From GCA-003244245 sp050699595 (GTDB lineage Bacteria; Actinomycetota; Actinomycetes; Mycobacteriales; Pseudonocardiaceae): a stretch of 64,000 nt of DNA. The DNA lies in contig JBOHFI010000016.1 in NCBI GenBank assembly GCA_050699595.1, positions 1 through 64,000 of the forward strand, given 5' to 3'. Under the pieces are notes generated by a model that saw nothing but the letters and a program-made list of their open reading frames with translations, searched no databases and was not told the DNA's origin. Position 1 is the stretch's first letter, and every line of letters begins with the position of its first letter. Below are positions 43,740-52,445 of this stretch, in pieces. Made by a program: the position numbers and the translations under genes.

Positions 43740-44840
43740 TCAGCGCAGTCCGGTGCCGCGGGCAACCGCAGTGTCTATCAATATGGACAGCAGGCCGGGA
43801 TAGTCCACACCGGTCACCGCCCACATCCGGGGGTACATCGAGATCGGCGTGAAGCCGGGCATCGTGTTGATCTCGTTGACGGTCAGCGTACCGTCGGGTC
43901 CGACGAAGAAGTCGACCCGGGCGAGGCCCTGACAATCCAGCGAGCGGAACGCCGCAACGGCCATCGACCGCAGCTCGGCGGTGACGTCATCGTCGAGCTT
44001 GGCGGGGATGTCGAACTCGCACGCGTCGTCGAGGTACTTGGCGTCGAAGTCATACCACCCCCCGCCCTCCCGCGCCACCACACGGATCTCCGCGGGCAGC
44101 GACGCCTCGATCCGGCCGTCGGGGAACTCCAGCACGCCGCACTCGACCTCGCGACCGATCACCGCCGCCTCGACGAGCACCTTGGGATCACAGGAGCGAG
44201 CGGTGGCGATCGCCGAGGGCAGCGCGGACCAGTCCGCCACCTTGGTGATGCCCATCGATGAGCCCGCTCTCGCCGGTTTGACGAAGACCGGCAGGCCCAG
44301 CCGCGCGCGCTGCACCGCGGTGAGGGTAGCGTCATCGCCGCGCAGCACCACCGTGTCGGTGACCGGCAGACCCGCGGCGCGCAACAGCGTGCGGGCGAAC
44401 TCCTTGTCCATCGCCGTGGCGCTGGCCAACACCCCGGAGCCGACATAGGGCAGGTCGGCCAGCTCCAGCAGCCCCTGAATCGTGCCGTCCTCACCACAAG
44501 CCCCGTGCAGCACCGGGAACACCACATCCACACCGGAGAAGACCTCGCCGGACCGTTCGCCCGCGATGCGCACCAGCCCGCGCCTGGTCGGGTCACCGAG
44601 CAGGGCAAGGGGCACCGCAGTGCCGTTTACGGCAGGCAGCGTTCGGTCCCGGATCGCCAGCTCGGCCGGCTCGCCGGTGCCCAGCACCCAGGCGCCGTCG
44701 GGGCAGATGCCGACCGGGATGACCTCGAATCGGGTCCGGTCGAGGTGGGTGAGCACACTTCCCGCCGACACGCAGGAGATCGCGTGCTCACTACTGCGGC
44801 CACCGAAGACAACGGCAACCCGCACCCTGCCACCCAGCAT
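43740..44840 (-). CDS. ddl: D-alanine--D-alanine ligase
   Basis: Ddl makes the D-Ala-D-Ala dipeptide of peptidoglycan. The 366-aa ATP-grasp protein shows VAVVFGGRSSEHAISCVSAG at the start, PVLHGACGEDGTIQGLLEL, PVFVKPARAGSSMGITKV (ATP-binding lysine and glycine loop), and the metal-binding VNEINTMPGFTPISMYP near the end. Length normal. In relatives gpsA precedes ddl directly; here island IV with a TnpB element separates them by about 9.4 kb. Confidence 0.95.
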   Translation of the reverse strand: MLGGRVRVAVVFGGRSSEHAISCVSAGSVLTHLDRTRFEVIPVGICPDGAWVLGTGEPAELAIRDRTLPAVNGTAVPLALLGDPTRRGLVRIAGERSGEVFSGVDVVFPVLHGACGEDGTIQGLLELADLPYVGSGVLASATAMDKEFARTLLRAAGLPVTDTVVLRGDDATLTAVQRARLGLPVFVKPARAGSSMGITKVADWSALPSAIATARSCDPKVLVEAAVIGREVECGVLEFPDGRIEASLPAEIRVVAREGGGWYDFDAKYLDDACEFDIPAKLDDDVTAELRSMAVAAFRSLDCQGLARVDFFVGPDGTLTVNEINTMPGFTPISMYPRMWAVTGVDYPGLLSILIDTAVARGTGLR

Positions 44841-44880
44841 GCGGGCACCCTACCGTTCGATGAAGCGTGTGAGAACGTGC

Positions 44881-46193
44881 TCATCGAGCCACCGCCTCGC
44901 GGTGGTGGCGTTGAGTCATGATCGACTCTTCTCGCGGCGATGCGGTTGCCGGTCGTGCGAGCACGACCGGTCTTACACCGCTTCCGTCGAGCAGCTCCCG
45001 GCGCGACTCGCCGGTGTCGGTCGCCAGCGCGGCCAGGTTGCGTGCGGCGTTGTGGTCGCGATCGAGGACCAGGCCGCACGAGGTGCACCCGTAGGTTCGT
45101 TCCGAGAGGGCGAGTTTGGTTCTCACTGAGCCGCATCCAGAACAGGTTTTGCTCGACGGTGTCCACCGATTGACCACCACGAGCCGGACACCGGCGGGTG
45201 CCGATTTGTACTCCAACTGGCGGCGCAGCTCCGCCCACGACGCCCCGGCGATGTGCCGGGCCAGGCGGCGATTGCGCAGCATGTTGGCCACCGCCAGGTC
45301 TTCGATGCCGATGACGTCGAACCCGGCGACCAGGCGAGTGGTGAGTTTGTGCAGGTGGTCGCGGCGCTGCGCGGCGATCTGGGTGTGGATGCGGTCGGCG
45401 CGGCGGCGGGCCTTGCGCCACCGGTTCGACGGCTCGGTGCGGGTGCGCCGGTCCGGACCGCGACGACGGGCGCACGCCCGCTGTGAGCGCCGCAGACATC
45501 GCAGTCGCGCATCCAGGTGCCGCGGGTTGGGCACATGCTCGCCAGTGGACAGCACGGCCAGGTCGGCGATGCCGAGGTCGACGCCGACAACCCGGTCACC
45601 GTCACGCGGTGGCGGTGCGGGGTCGGGCAGTTCGACGGCGACCCTGACGTGCCAGCGCCCCGCTGCCACGACAGGGTCGCCGACCGGATGCGCGCGGTCC
45701 CGGCGTCGACCTTGCGAGCCAGGGTTCGGGTGGACTCATGGGTGCGGACCGCGCCGATGACCGGCAGCCGGATGTGGCGGCGGTCCGAGCCGAGTCCGAC
45801 CGCGCCGGTGGTGAACCGGCAGCTGGGGCGACTGCGGTGTTTCGATGTGAACCGGGGCATCCGGGCCCGGCCCGCCTTGCGGTTGCCCAGCGCGGCGGCC
45901 AGATTCGCGCACCCCGACGCGTAGGCCTCCTTCGAGTTCTCCGCCCACCACGGCGCCACCTCACCTTTGACCGCGTTCCACGCCCTGCGTAGCCCGTAGG
46001 CCGAGGTGTCGACCCATGGGGTGAGCTGGTCACCGGTCAGGCCGTAGGTCTGCTCGGCGGCGCGCTGCGCCCAGTTCGCGCGGACGTGGGCCAACGCCCA
46101 GTTGTAGGCGACCCGCTGCGCGCCACAATGACTGCGGAACGCCTCGACCTGCGCGTCGGTCGGATCGAGTGCGAACAGGTAGGCGCGGATCAC
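44881..46193 (-). pseudogene. tnpB: TnpB (IS200/IS605-type RNA-guided nuclease), frameshifted
   Basis: The N-terminal half (45669-46193) begins MIRAYLFALDPTDAQVEAFR, the TnpB start, and has a conserved HCGAQRVAYNWALAH. The C-terminal half (44881 to about 45669) is in another frame and contains the RuvC catalytic acids in VVGVDLGIADLAVL, VIGIEDLAVANML and LDRDHNAARNL, with the zinc finger CSGCG/CTSCG between. A one-base shift near 45660 (around GRWHVRVAV) separates them. No TnpA transposase is present, so it is a solo element (IS1341-like) at most. Downstream, inside the gene's 3' end, are strong hairpins where the guide RNA would form. Confidence 0.88.
44949..44970 (-). ncRNA. hairpin in the TnpB 3' end (possible guide RNA part)
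   Basis: Ten-base arms CCGGTCGTGC and GCACGACCGG flank only two bases at 44949-44970, and another hairpin (CCACCGC/GCGGTGG) lies at 44887-44905. TnpB guide RNAs start inside the gene's 3' end and run into the element's right end, so both hairpins are candidates. No cut-site motif was identified. Confidence 0.35.
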
Positions 46194-46226
46194 GATCCAC
46201 CCTCGGGATCAGCAGCCGCCCCAATA

Positions 46227-46242
46227 TCGAACATATGTTCTA
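46227..46242. promoter_or_regulatory. LexA-box-like palindrome upstream of tnpB
   Basis: TCGAACATATGTTCTA, 34 bases before the tnpB ATG, matches the actinobacterial LexA pattern CGAAC-N4-GTTCG/T with one differing base at the edge. It is AT-rich against its surroundings. If real, TnpB would be induced by DNA damage. Confidence 0.5.
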
Positions 46243-46352
46243 TTGTATCGTCCGGGGTCGCCGCCGGCAACGTCCCTTGTGCCACCAGCCCAGGGCGGCC
46301 CAGTACAAGATGTCCCGCTCCGGGCACGCCCCAGAGCTTCACCTGTGCAAAA

Positions 46353-46889
46353 TCACACGAAACAGCCTGTTAATACATTCTTCTGCGAACAGTCGACAAC
46401 CCCGGTGTAGACGTGCACGCTGACTGCGGGAACAGGGGCGGTGTTGGTCAGTTGGTGGGTGTAGTGGGGGCCGAAGGCGCGGCAGTGGCCGGCGGGTAGT
46501 TCTCGGGTGACCACCGGGCGGTCCGGGTGGGCGGCGAGCACCCGTTCGGTCAGCGTGCCGGCCGCGATCGCGAAGGCGCCCGACACGGGGCCGTGGTCGT
46601 GCGGGTCGGTGCCCTGGCCGGGCAACCAGGACAGCAGCCACACCTCATGCTGTTCGGTTCGTTCGAGCAGCCGGTACCAGCGGGTGTCGGTGCGGTAGTC
46701 CACCAGGCAGCGCCACCGCTCGGGGTGCGCGGCCAGGGACATGGCGAGGCTTGTCGGGCCACCGGGACGAGCCATGTCGGGAGCCGGGACGGTGAGGTAG
46801 GGCACGGCGTACACGGGGGGTTCCTCCGCGAGATCGGTGAACCGACCGCGCGGCGACCACCACCCGGGCAGGGCGGGGCGGGGCCTCAA
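46353..46889 (-). CDS. cysteine dioxygenase, C-terminus truncated
   Basis: The 178-aa cupin protein has the CDO iron ligands: two histidines in DPHDHGPVSGAFAI (His-x-His) and a third in FGPHYTHQLTN. It converts cysteine to cysteine sulfinate, which is turned into hypotaurine or pyruvate and sulfite. Bacterial CDOs usually end with a conserved S-P-P-L segment; here SVHVYTGVVD continues into an unrelated tail that stops near the TnpB element, so the last 15-25 residues may be lost. The start at 46889 is uncertain; a start after the arginine-rich first residues is possible. Next to the cystathionine enzyme. Confidence 0.75.
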   Translation of the reverse strand: MRPRPALPGWWSPRGRFTDLAEEPPVYAVPYLTVPAPDMARPGGPTSLAMSLAAHPERWRCLVDYRTDTRWYRLLERTEQHEVWLLSWLPGQGTDPHDHGPVSGAFAIAAGTLTERVLAAHPDRPVVTRELPAGHCRAFGPHYTHQLTNTAPVPAVSVHVYTGVVDCSQKNVLTGCFV

Positions 46890-47031
46890 GGAAACGCGGT
46901 CAGCGGGGCAGGGGGCTCACCGCGCGGGACAGAGCGCACTCGCCACCCGGCGCAGATCCACCGGGGACCGCCGGACAAAGGCGACAGTGCTGCTCACAAC
47001 GGATAATAGAACCAGCAGATACCCGTCGCGG

Positions 47032-48168
47032 TCAAGTCTCGTCGAGGGCCTGGCGCAGATCGGCGAGCAGCTCCTCGGGATCCTCCACGCCGACGGACAG
47101 CCGCACCTGGCCCAGCGCGATCCCGGCTGCCGCGAGTGCGGTGTCGTCGAGTTGGCGGTGAGTGGTCGACGCCGTATGGCTGACCTTGGAGTGCACGCTA
47201 CCCAGCGAAGAGGCGATCTGTACGGTGCGCAGCGCGTCGCAGAAGGCCATCCCCCCAGACCGTCCGCCGTGGACGTCCACCGTGATCAGGCTGCCGAACA
47301 GCCCATCCCGGAACTGCCGGGAAGCGACGGCGTGCTGTGGGTGCGAAGCCAGCCCCGGATAGCGCACCCGCGCCACCGCAGGATGCCCGGCGAGCTTCTC
47401 GGCCAACACAGCCGCGGTCGCGCTCTGCCGCCACACCCGCAGCGCCAGCGTCTCCAGCCCCCGGTGCAGCAGGAACGCCTCGTCCGGGGCCAGGCACCCG
47501 CCGAGGTCGATCCGTGCCTCCCGAACCGGCCCGAGGTGCTCTCGCCGGCCGACCGCCACCCCGCCGGTGACGTCGGCGTGCCCGCCGAGGAACTTGGTCG
47601 CCGAGTGCAGCACCAGATCCGCACCCTGCTCCAGTGGGCGGCAGATGACGGGGGTGGCGAACGTGGAGTCCACCACCAACCTGCTGCCCGTTCCGTGCGC
47701 GAGTTCGGCGAGCGCGAGCAGGTCGGGCACCGACAGGGTGGGGTTGGCGATGGTCTCGGCGTAGATCATCGCCGTGCGCGGGGTGATGGCGGCCCGGACG
47801 GCGACGAGGTCGGTGACGTCGACCAGTACGGGGTGTATCCCCCACCGGGGTAGCCACCTGGTGAACAGCGACCAGGTGCCGCCGTAGCAGTCCACCGGAC
47901 CGATCACCTCCGCACCCGCCGTGAGGTGCCCGAGCAACGTGGCGGAGATGGCGGCCATGCCCGAGGCGAACGGCTCCGCGCCGACGTCGTCGGAGCCCGG
48001 CGCCTCCAGCGCCGCGACCGCCGCGGCGAACGCGACCGAGGTGGGGTTGTCGATCCGCGAATAGGAGTACCCGGCGATCCGACCGCCGAGTACCTCCGCG
48101 TAGTCGTGCGCGTTGTCGAAGGCGAAGGCTGCGGACCGCACCACGGGCAGCCCGAGAGGACGCGACAT
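47032..48168 (-). CDS. cystathionine gamma-synthase/lyase family PLP enzyme
   Basis: The 378-aa protein (ATG 48168) belongs to the Cys/Met-metabolism PLP family: YSYSRIDNPTSVAFAAAVA near the start, ASGMAAISATLLG, TIANPTLSVPDL and HSATKFLGGHADVTGG with the PLP-binding lysine, then LGGCLAPDEAFLLHRGLETL, and SLGSVHSKVSHTASTTHRQL near the end. Members make or split cystathionine, or act as methionine gamma-lyases; sequence alone does not decide. In line with the cysteine dioxygenase gene 142 bases downstream, which suggests cysteine breakdown. The frame extension to 48585 is antisense of the NUDIX gene. Confidence 0.88.
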   Translation of the reverse strand: MSRPLGLPVVRSAAFAFDNAHDYAEVLGGRIAGYSYSRIDNPTSVAFAAAVAALEAPGSDDVGAEPFASGMAAISATLLGHLTAGAEVIGPVDCYGGTWSLFTRWLPRWGIHPVLVDVTDLVAVRAAITPRTAMIYAETIANPTLSVPDLLALAELAHGTGSRLVVDSTFATPVICRPLEQGADLVLHSATKFLGGHADVTGGVAVGRREHLGPVREARIDLGGCLAPDEAFLLHRGLETLALRVWRQSATAAVLAEKLAGHPAVARVRYPGLASHPQHAVASRQFRDGLFGSLITVDVHGGRSGGMAFCDALRTVQIASSLGSVHSKVSHTASTTHRQLDDTALAAAGIALGQVRLSVGVEDPEELLADLRQALDET

Positions 48169-48247
48169 ACCCACAACGCTACCGAATGTAGCGCGTTCGG
48201 TATGGGTGGCGAGGCCGAGAATACTTGACGTAAGCGAGACTGTCCGG

Positions 48248-48823
48248 GTGTCCTCAGGCAAGGAGAGTGGCCATGAGCCGACGCGCTGGACCATCCACGG
48301 TGAACGGCTGGTGGATGACACCCGGCGGGTGCGGTTGAGCATCGCACAAGTAGAGCTGCCCGACGGGGTGCATTTCGAGCAGTACGTGTTGCGAATGGGC
48401 AAGGCCGCGATGACGGTGCTGCTCGACGATGCCCGGCAGCGGGTGCTGATGATCTGGCGGCACCGGTTCATCCCGGACTGCTGGACCTGGGAGCTGCCCG
48501 GCGGGTATGTCGACCCCGATGAGGATCCAGCGGAAACAGCGGCCCGTGAGGTCGAAGAGGAGACCGGATGGCGGCCCCGCAGCATAAGGCCGCTGACCCG
48601 GTTTCAGCCGTTAGCCGGTACCGCCGACTTCGAGAATCTGATCTTCCTGAGTGAAGGTGCCGAGAACACTGGGGCGCCCGCCGATATCAACGAGGCCGCC
48701 CGTGTCGAGTGGATCACGCTGGATTCGATTCCCGACCGCATCGCCCGCGGCGAGATCATCGGGGCCGGTGCCCAGCTCGGGCTGCTGCACGTCCTCGCGT
48801 TCCACCGCGGCCACGCTCACTGA
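48248..48823 (+). CDS. NUDIX hydrolase
   Basis: From GTG 48248 it has 191 aa, beginning VSSGKESGHEPTRWTIHGER. The NUDIX box runs from GGYVDPDEDPAETAAREVEE to ETGW, with both REVEEE and the glycine spacing correct. The substrate is probably a nucleoside diphosphate derivative such as ADP-ribose; the first part (RLVDDTRRVRLSIAQVELPD) is as in ADP-ribose pyrophosphatase-like proteins. It converges on the XRE regulator gene, their ends overlapping by seven bases, a pairing seen in other actinobacteria. Confidence 0.82.
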   Translation: MSSGKESGHEPTRWTIHGERLVDDTRRVRLSIAQVELPDGVHFEQYVLRMGKAAMTVLLDDARQRVLMIWRHRFIPDCWTWELPGGYVDPDEDPAETAAREVEEETGWRPRSIRPLTRFQPLAGTADFENLIFLSEGAENTGAPADINEAARVEWITLDSIPDRIARGEIIGAGAQLGLLHVLAFHRGHAH

Positions 48824-50373
48824 TCCAGTACGCCCGCGGCCCTCATCTGTTCTTCGAGCATCCGCGCCGCGGACTCGGCGCGGAATGGCGCGAGACTGCG
48901 AGACAGGTCGGCCAGGTGGGCGGTGGTCCGCGCCGACCGTACATCTCGGGCGACGCGCAGCGCTGCCAAGCCGGTCTCGCAGGCTTCCTCGACCTTCCGT
49001 TGGTCCGCCTGGGTGCAGGCCAGGAGTGTCAGCCGGAACACCTTGGCCCGGTCGTAGCCGTCGATCATCTCCAATGAGCGTCGCGCGAACCGTTCGGCCT
49101 CAACCGGGAGCCCGAGGTCGCGCAGGCAGCGCCCAAACTTCGACGCCAGGTAGGCGTCGTCGAAGTAGGCAAGCCATTCCGGGCGATGCTGGCCTTCTGC
49201 GGCTGCGAAGGCCCGCTCCGACTCATGCAGGGCAGCCAGGCACCCGTTCGCGTCCTTCGCCAGCGCGAGCCCGTGTGCTTCCATCACGGCCGACTCAGCG
49301 ACCAGCGCCGGAACGCCTGTTTGCTTGCCGTTATCCTTGGCAGCTCGTGCCAGATCGACGGCCAGCGCCGGGGAATGCTGGAATGCGACGACCTGATGAC
49401 TCATCCCGGCCAGCATCTCCCCCGCCAGCGCATCGTCACCGATATCATGACAAAGGCGCATCGCGTGCTGCAGATGGCGATGACCGGAATGGACGTCACC
49501 CACGTCGTAGGCGATCCACCCCGCTAACTGGAAAAGTTCAGCTACCGCCGCATACAGGTTGCGGTGTACGTCGTCGCGGTATCGACCCGCATGCAACAAA
49601 GGGAGCGCGTCGGAGGCCAGGTAGTTGGTGACAGCCGAGCGGGCGTGCCCCCCACCGAATCGGTTGTCCAGCTTGCGGAAGGTCTGCGTCATCTCCCGGA
49701 TGATCCGCACGTCGGTCATGCCTACGGCTCGGGTGTTTGACCGTGATGGGGGCTGCGCGCTGAACCAGCCGAACGCCGAGCCGCCGGCCGATGCCGCACC
49801 GGCCTTCGCCACTTGCAGCAGTTGCCGCCGTTTCACGGCCTCGCCTCCTGCCTCGGACTCGTGGTCCAGGCTATCGGCATCTCGGGCGCCGGGACGGGCG
49901 TCTCCGCAGCGTGGTTGCGGCGAGAGCTGGAACCACAGGTAGCGCTCAGGGATGTGCAGAGCGCGAGCCCACTGGTCGAGCTTGTTCAGGTCGTGGGTGG
50001 GTTGCGCGGTGCGTTCCAGGCGGCTGATCTGGCCCTGCGTCAGGCCGAGCCAGCGGCCGACCGTCGCCTGGGTGAGCACCGGCCGGTGCTCGTGGCGGTA
50101 GGCGGAGAGCACCTGACCGAAGTGCCGGGCCCTCAGCGCGTCGCGGAGCGCCGCGCGCTGCCAGAAGCCGTCGGGCTTGGTAGGGGCACCGGAGGCCGGA
50201 CCCTCACGGCGGGAGCACGGGCTGCACAGCCGCGAGCGGTTGTCCCGCGCCAACGGTGTCCCGCATCCCGGACAGCACCGCTGCTCACCCTGCACGCCCA
50301 CCACTACCCACCCCCCGTGTCCGTCGGGCCGCATCGTAGCCCGCCTCCGCACTGCTGACGTGGGGTGATGCAT
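48817..50373 (-). CDS. XRE regulator with zinc finger and TPR-like domain
   Basis: The protein (up to 518 aa; ATG 50334 would give 505) starts with a CCPGCG/CSPC zinc-finger-like region, then an XRE helix-turn-helix (about residues 90-140: TQATVGRWLGLTQGQISRLE), a WFQL linker, and a long helical domain of TPR-like repeats (LFQLAGWIAYDVGDVHSGHR, LAEMLAGMSHQ-type). Such proteins are common in streptomycetes as regulators near NUDIX genes and small orphan ORFs. A 29-base piece of its own coding region (or of a paralog) recurs at 53111-53139. Confidence 0.82.
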   Translation of the reverse strand: MHHPTSAVRRRATMRPDGHGGWVVVGVQGEQRCCPGCGTPLARDNRSRLCSPCSRREGPASGAPTKPDGFWQRAALRDALRARHFGQVLSAYRHEHRPVLTQATVGRWLGLTQGQISRLERTAQPTHDLNKLDQWARALHIPERYLWFQLSPQPRCGDARPGARDADSLDHESEAGGEAVKRRQLLQVAKAGAASAGGSAFGWFSAQPPSRSNTRAVGMTDVRIIREMTQTFRKLDNRFGGGHARSAVTNYLASDALPLLHAGRYRDDVHRNLYAAVAELFQLAGWIAYDVGDVHSGHRHLQHAMRLCHDIGDDALAGEMLAGMSHQVVAFQHSPALAVDLARAAKDNGKQTGVPALVAESAVMEAHGLALAKDANGCLAALHESERAFAAAEGQHRPEWLAYFDDAYLASKFGRCLRDLGLPVEAERFARRSLEMIDGYDRAKVFRLTLLACTQADQRKVEEACETGLAALRVARDVRSARTTAHLADLSRSLAPFRAESAARMLEEQMRAAGVLDQ

Positions 50374-50457
50374 GGTCTGGGTATTTCAGTCAGTCCTGTC
50401 GTTTTCCAGATCAGTCTCCACCGGAAACGTGGTCACCCAGACACGAGGGAGGACGAC

Positions 50458-50721
50458 GTGAGGGAACACGACCCGCACCAGTGGCTCGGGCCGCTGACCG
50501 CCGTGATGATCCGTGGCCACACGGAACTACGCGTGCGCGTTGACGAGGACATGGCGTGCGTGGTGGTCACAATGGACGGCACACCGTGCACGGTACTGTT
50601 AGGCGTGACCACGGCCGGTGCCGAGAACCTGTACGCAGCGATCGCCACCGGCCTGGCCGACCTGACGTCCCGTCGACAGTCACACACCGGGGATAAGACC
50701 GTGGCAGGGACCGATGGCTGA
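50458..50721 (+). CDS. small hypothetical protein, 87 aa
   Basis: From GTG 50458 (GGGAGG upstream) it begins VREHDPHQWLGPLTAVMIRG and contains VDEDMACVVVTMDGTPCTVL then a helical VTTAGAENLYAAIATGLADL. Similar small proteins flank XRE regulators in streptomycetes, but I cannot name a family. It diverges from the XRE gene by about 85 bases and overlaps the next gene by eight bases, so it is coupled to it. Confidence 0.6.
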   Translation: MREHDPHQWLGPLTAVMIRGHTELRVRVDEDMACVVVTMDGTPCTVLLGVTTAGAENLYAAIATGLADLTSRRQSHTGDKTVAGTDG

Positions 50722-51073
50722 CAACGACCGTAACAGATTCGAGTATTACCGTGAGACCGTGTATGCACGACTGCGGCGATACACCTCCGCGCTCGAGAAC
50801 CCGGATGACCGGGTGATCGCGGTCGTCGCTCGCACCGAGCTGCTCCGCTATGTGCGGTACTGGGTCGCCCTGCTCGCCGAGCACGAGCCGACGCCCAGCG
50901 GAAAATGCCCCACCTGCTCCCGCTGGTGGCACACAGTCCCCGCGCCGTGCGCCACCTGGAAATGGGCCGACGGATTCCTCACCGTCACACCAGCACGAGC
51001 CACCGTACCACCGAGCCGAATCCGCAAAACGGCGACCAGCGGCGACGATCAGACTCGGTCGGCTGCAACGTGA
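50714..51073 (+). CDS. small zinc-finger-like hypothetical protein, 119 aa
   Basis: The N-terminal half is helical (YRETVYARLRRYTSALENPD) and the middle has a zinc-binding-like pattern, CPTCSRWWHTVPAPCATWKW. The tail is low-complexity and may not be structured. It follows the 87-aa gene on one transcript. A strong hairpin (GCCGACCG/CGGTCGGC) at 51090-51107 lies 17 bases after its stop and is the likely terminator. Confidence 0.6.
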   Translation: MADNDRNRFEYYRETVYARLRRYTSALENPDDRVIAVVARTELLRYVRYWVALLAEHEPTPSGKCPTCSRWWHTVPAPCATWKWADGFLTVTPARATVPPSRIRKTATSGDDQTRSAAT

Positions 51074-51089
51074 CCACGACACCGTAACA

Positions 51090-51107
51090 GCCGACCGCAC
51101 GGTCGGC
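51090..51107 (+). terminator. 8-bp GC-rich hairpin after the small-gene pair
   Basis: GCCGACCG and CGGTCGGC face each other across two bases at 51090-51107. The same 15 bases GACCGCACGGTCGGC recur at 53139-53153. No T-run follows. Confidence 0.55.
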
Positions 51108-51243
51108 AGGGTGACTACGGCACGCGCCCCGACGCTATAACACCGCATCCACCCTGCCGGCCATCCAACCGACCCCAGCGTGAGGGTCACGACGCGAACA
51201 CGGTACGCCCGATCGGAGCCACGCTGCGGGACAAGAAATCAAT

Positions 51244-51837
51244 CTATTCGGGTTGGCGCGGCACCACGTCAGGCGACAGCCACGGCGGTTTCCAATCTAG
51301 GCGCTCGCAGATTTCCGCAAAGGAAGGATCGGTCACGTCCGGGATCTCGTAAATGTCCGTGATCTTCATCCCGAGGAGATGCTCTCGCCGCACTGTGGTA
51401 TCCGGGTAGCCCATATCTTTCCGCGCCTCCACCATGAAGTCGCCGTACAGCCTCATCAGGACGCCTGACAGCGGGTTGCGGTACGCCGCCTGCATAAAAT
51501 TGTGAAACGTTTGAACAGCGCCGTCGGAGCCGTAGATACCGATCCACGTGGAAAAATCTCTGAACCTCTCGGCGGCTTGCGCTTGCCCGGACACCGCCTC
51601 CACTTGTTCGGCGGCCTCCCGTTTCTGCGTCAGATCGCGTAGATAATTGATCATCGGCTCGTAGACTTGGTACTTCCGGTCAGAGATACGGCTTTCCAGG
51701 TCGCGGGCCCGCTGGACGGCTGCGTCGTCCCTGCGCGTCCTCCGGGCGAACACGCCAGCAGCTACGGCGGCACCGACCGATGCGAGTGCGGGGATACCCG
51801 CGACGAGCAGGGTCACCCAAGTGCTCTGCGACGGCAT
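51244..51837 (-). CDS. hypothetical protein with one N-terminal membrane segment, 197 aa
   Basis: The N-terminus has a membrane segment (WVTLLVAGIPALASVGAAVA, residues 7-28) and a basic stop-transfer ARRTRR. The rest is cytoplasmic and helical (RKYQVYEPMINYLRDLTQKR then FSTWIGIYGSDGAVQTFHNF) and ends with a proline-rich tail. It resembles actinobacterial proteins of unknown function predicted near phage or defence genes. Nothing allows a name. Alone between the terminator hairpin and the MNT/HepT pair. Confidence 0.6.
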   Translation of the reverse strand: MPSQSTWVTLLVAGIPALASVGAAVAAGVFARRTRRDDAAVQRARDLESRISDRKYQVYEPMINYLRDLTQKREAAEQVEAVSGQAQAAERFRDFSTWIGIYGSDGAVQTFHNFMQAAYRNPLSGVLMRLYGDFMVEARKDMGYPDTTVRREHLLGMKITDIYEIPDVTDPSFAEICERLDWKPPWLSPDVVPRQPE

Positions 51838-52142
51838 GGCAAGACACTACGGGTTCAAATACAAGTACCAGCGCGACGGCGGATGAGTCGGCACCCGATG
51901 CTCTCGGTGTTAGCACGGGGTGTGACGGCGGAGTCGGGCTGAGTTCCTGTCGCGCGGCGTGGCGTCGCCGGACGGGCTGCGTGGATCTATAGCCTTGACG
52001 GTATGACGGTAGGGTACCGTCGAACTGAAACCGGAGGTCCGTTACCGGCTGGAAGGCCTGTCGACGCCACGGTCGCGTTCTCCGTCGGACTGGCGCTACG
52101 GCGGTCGTCGATCTTACGGATGACTGGGGCATGATGGTTCTC

Positions 52143-52445
52143 ATGGCACTGGCAAACCTTGAGGATGCAGGCGGTTTCCTGCGCGACTTCGCGACGCGCC
52201 ACGGGATCCGGAGTCTGGCGTTGTTCGGCTCGGTGCTACGGGGAGAGGACACCCCAGACAGTGACATCGACCTGCTCGTGGAGTTCGCGCAGGGCCGGAC
52301 ACCTGGCCTGCTCAGCATGGCGGAGCTGGAGCTGGAGCTCGGCGCCGTCCTCGGGCGGGAGGTGGAGCTGCGGACCTACGAGGACCTCAGCAGATACTTC
52401 CGGGACGACGTCCGGGCACAGGCGCGCGTGCTTTATGCCGCCTGA
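52143..52445 (+). CDS. mntA: MNT-type nucleotidyltransferase (MntA-like antitoxin)
   Basis: The small protein has the minimal nucleotidyltransferase pattern: LALFGSVLRGEDTPDSDIDL then LVEF, i.e. G-S, the two-Asp motif D-x-D, plus a third acidic site in VELRTYEDL. In MntA/HepT systems the transferase adds AMPs to HepT to silence its RNase. The ATG at 52143 was preferred, since starts at 52131/52134 add only MMVL. The stop overlaps the HepT start by 11 bases. Confidence 0.82.
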   Translation: MALANLEDAGGFLRDFATRHGIRSLALFGSVLRGEDTPDSDIDLLVEFAQGRTPGLLSMAELELELGAVLGREVELRTYEDLSRYFRDDVRAQARVLYAA

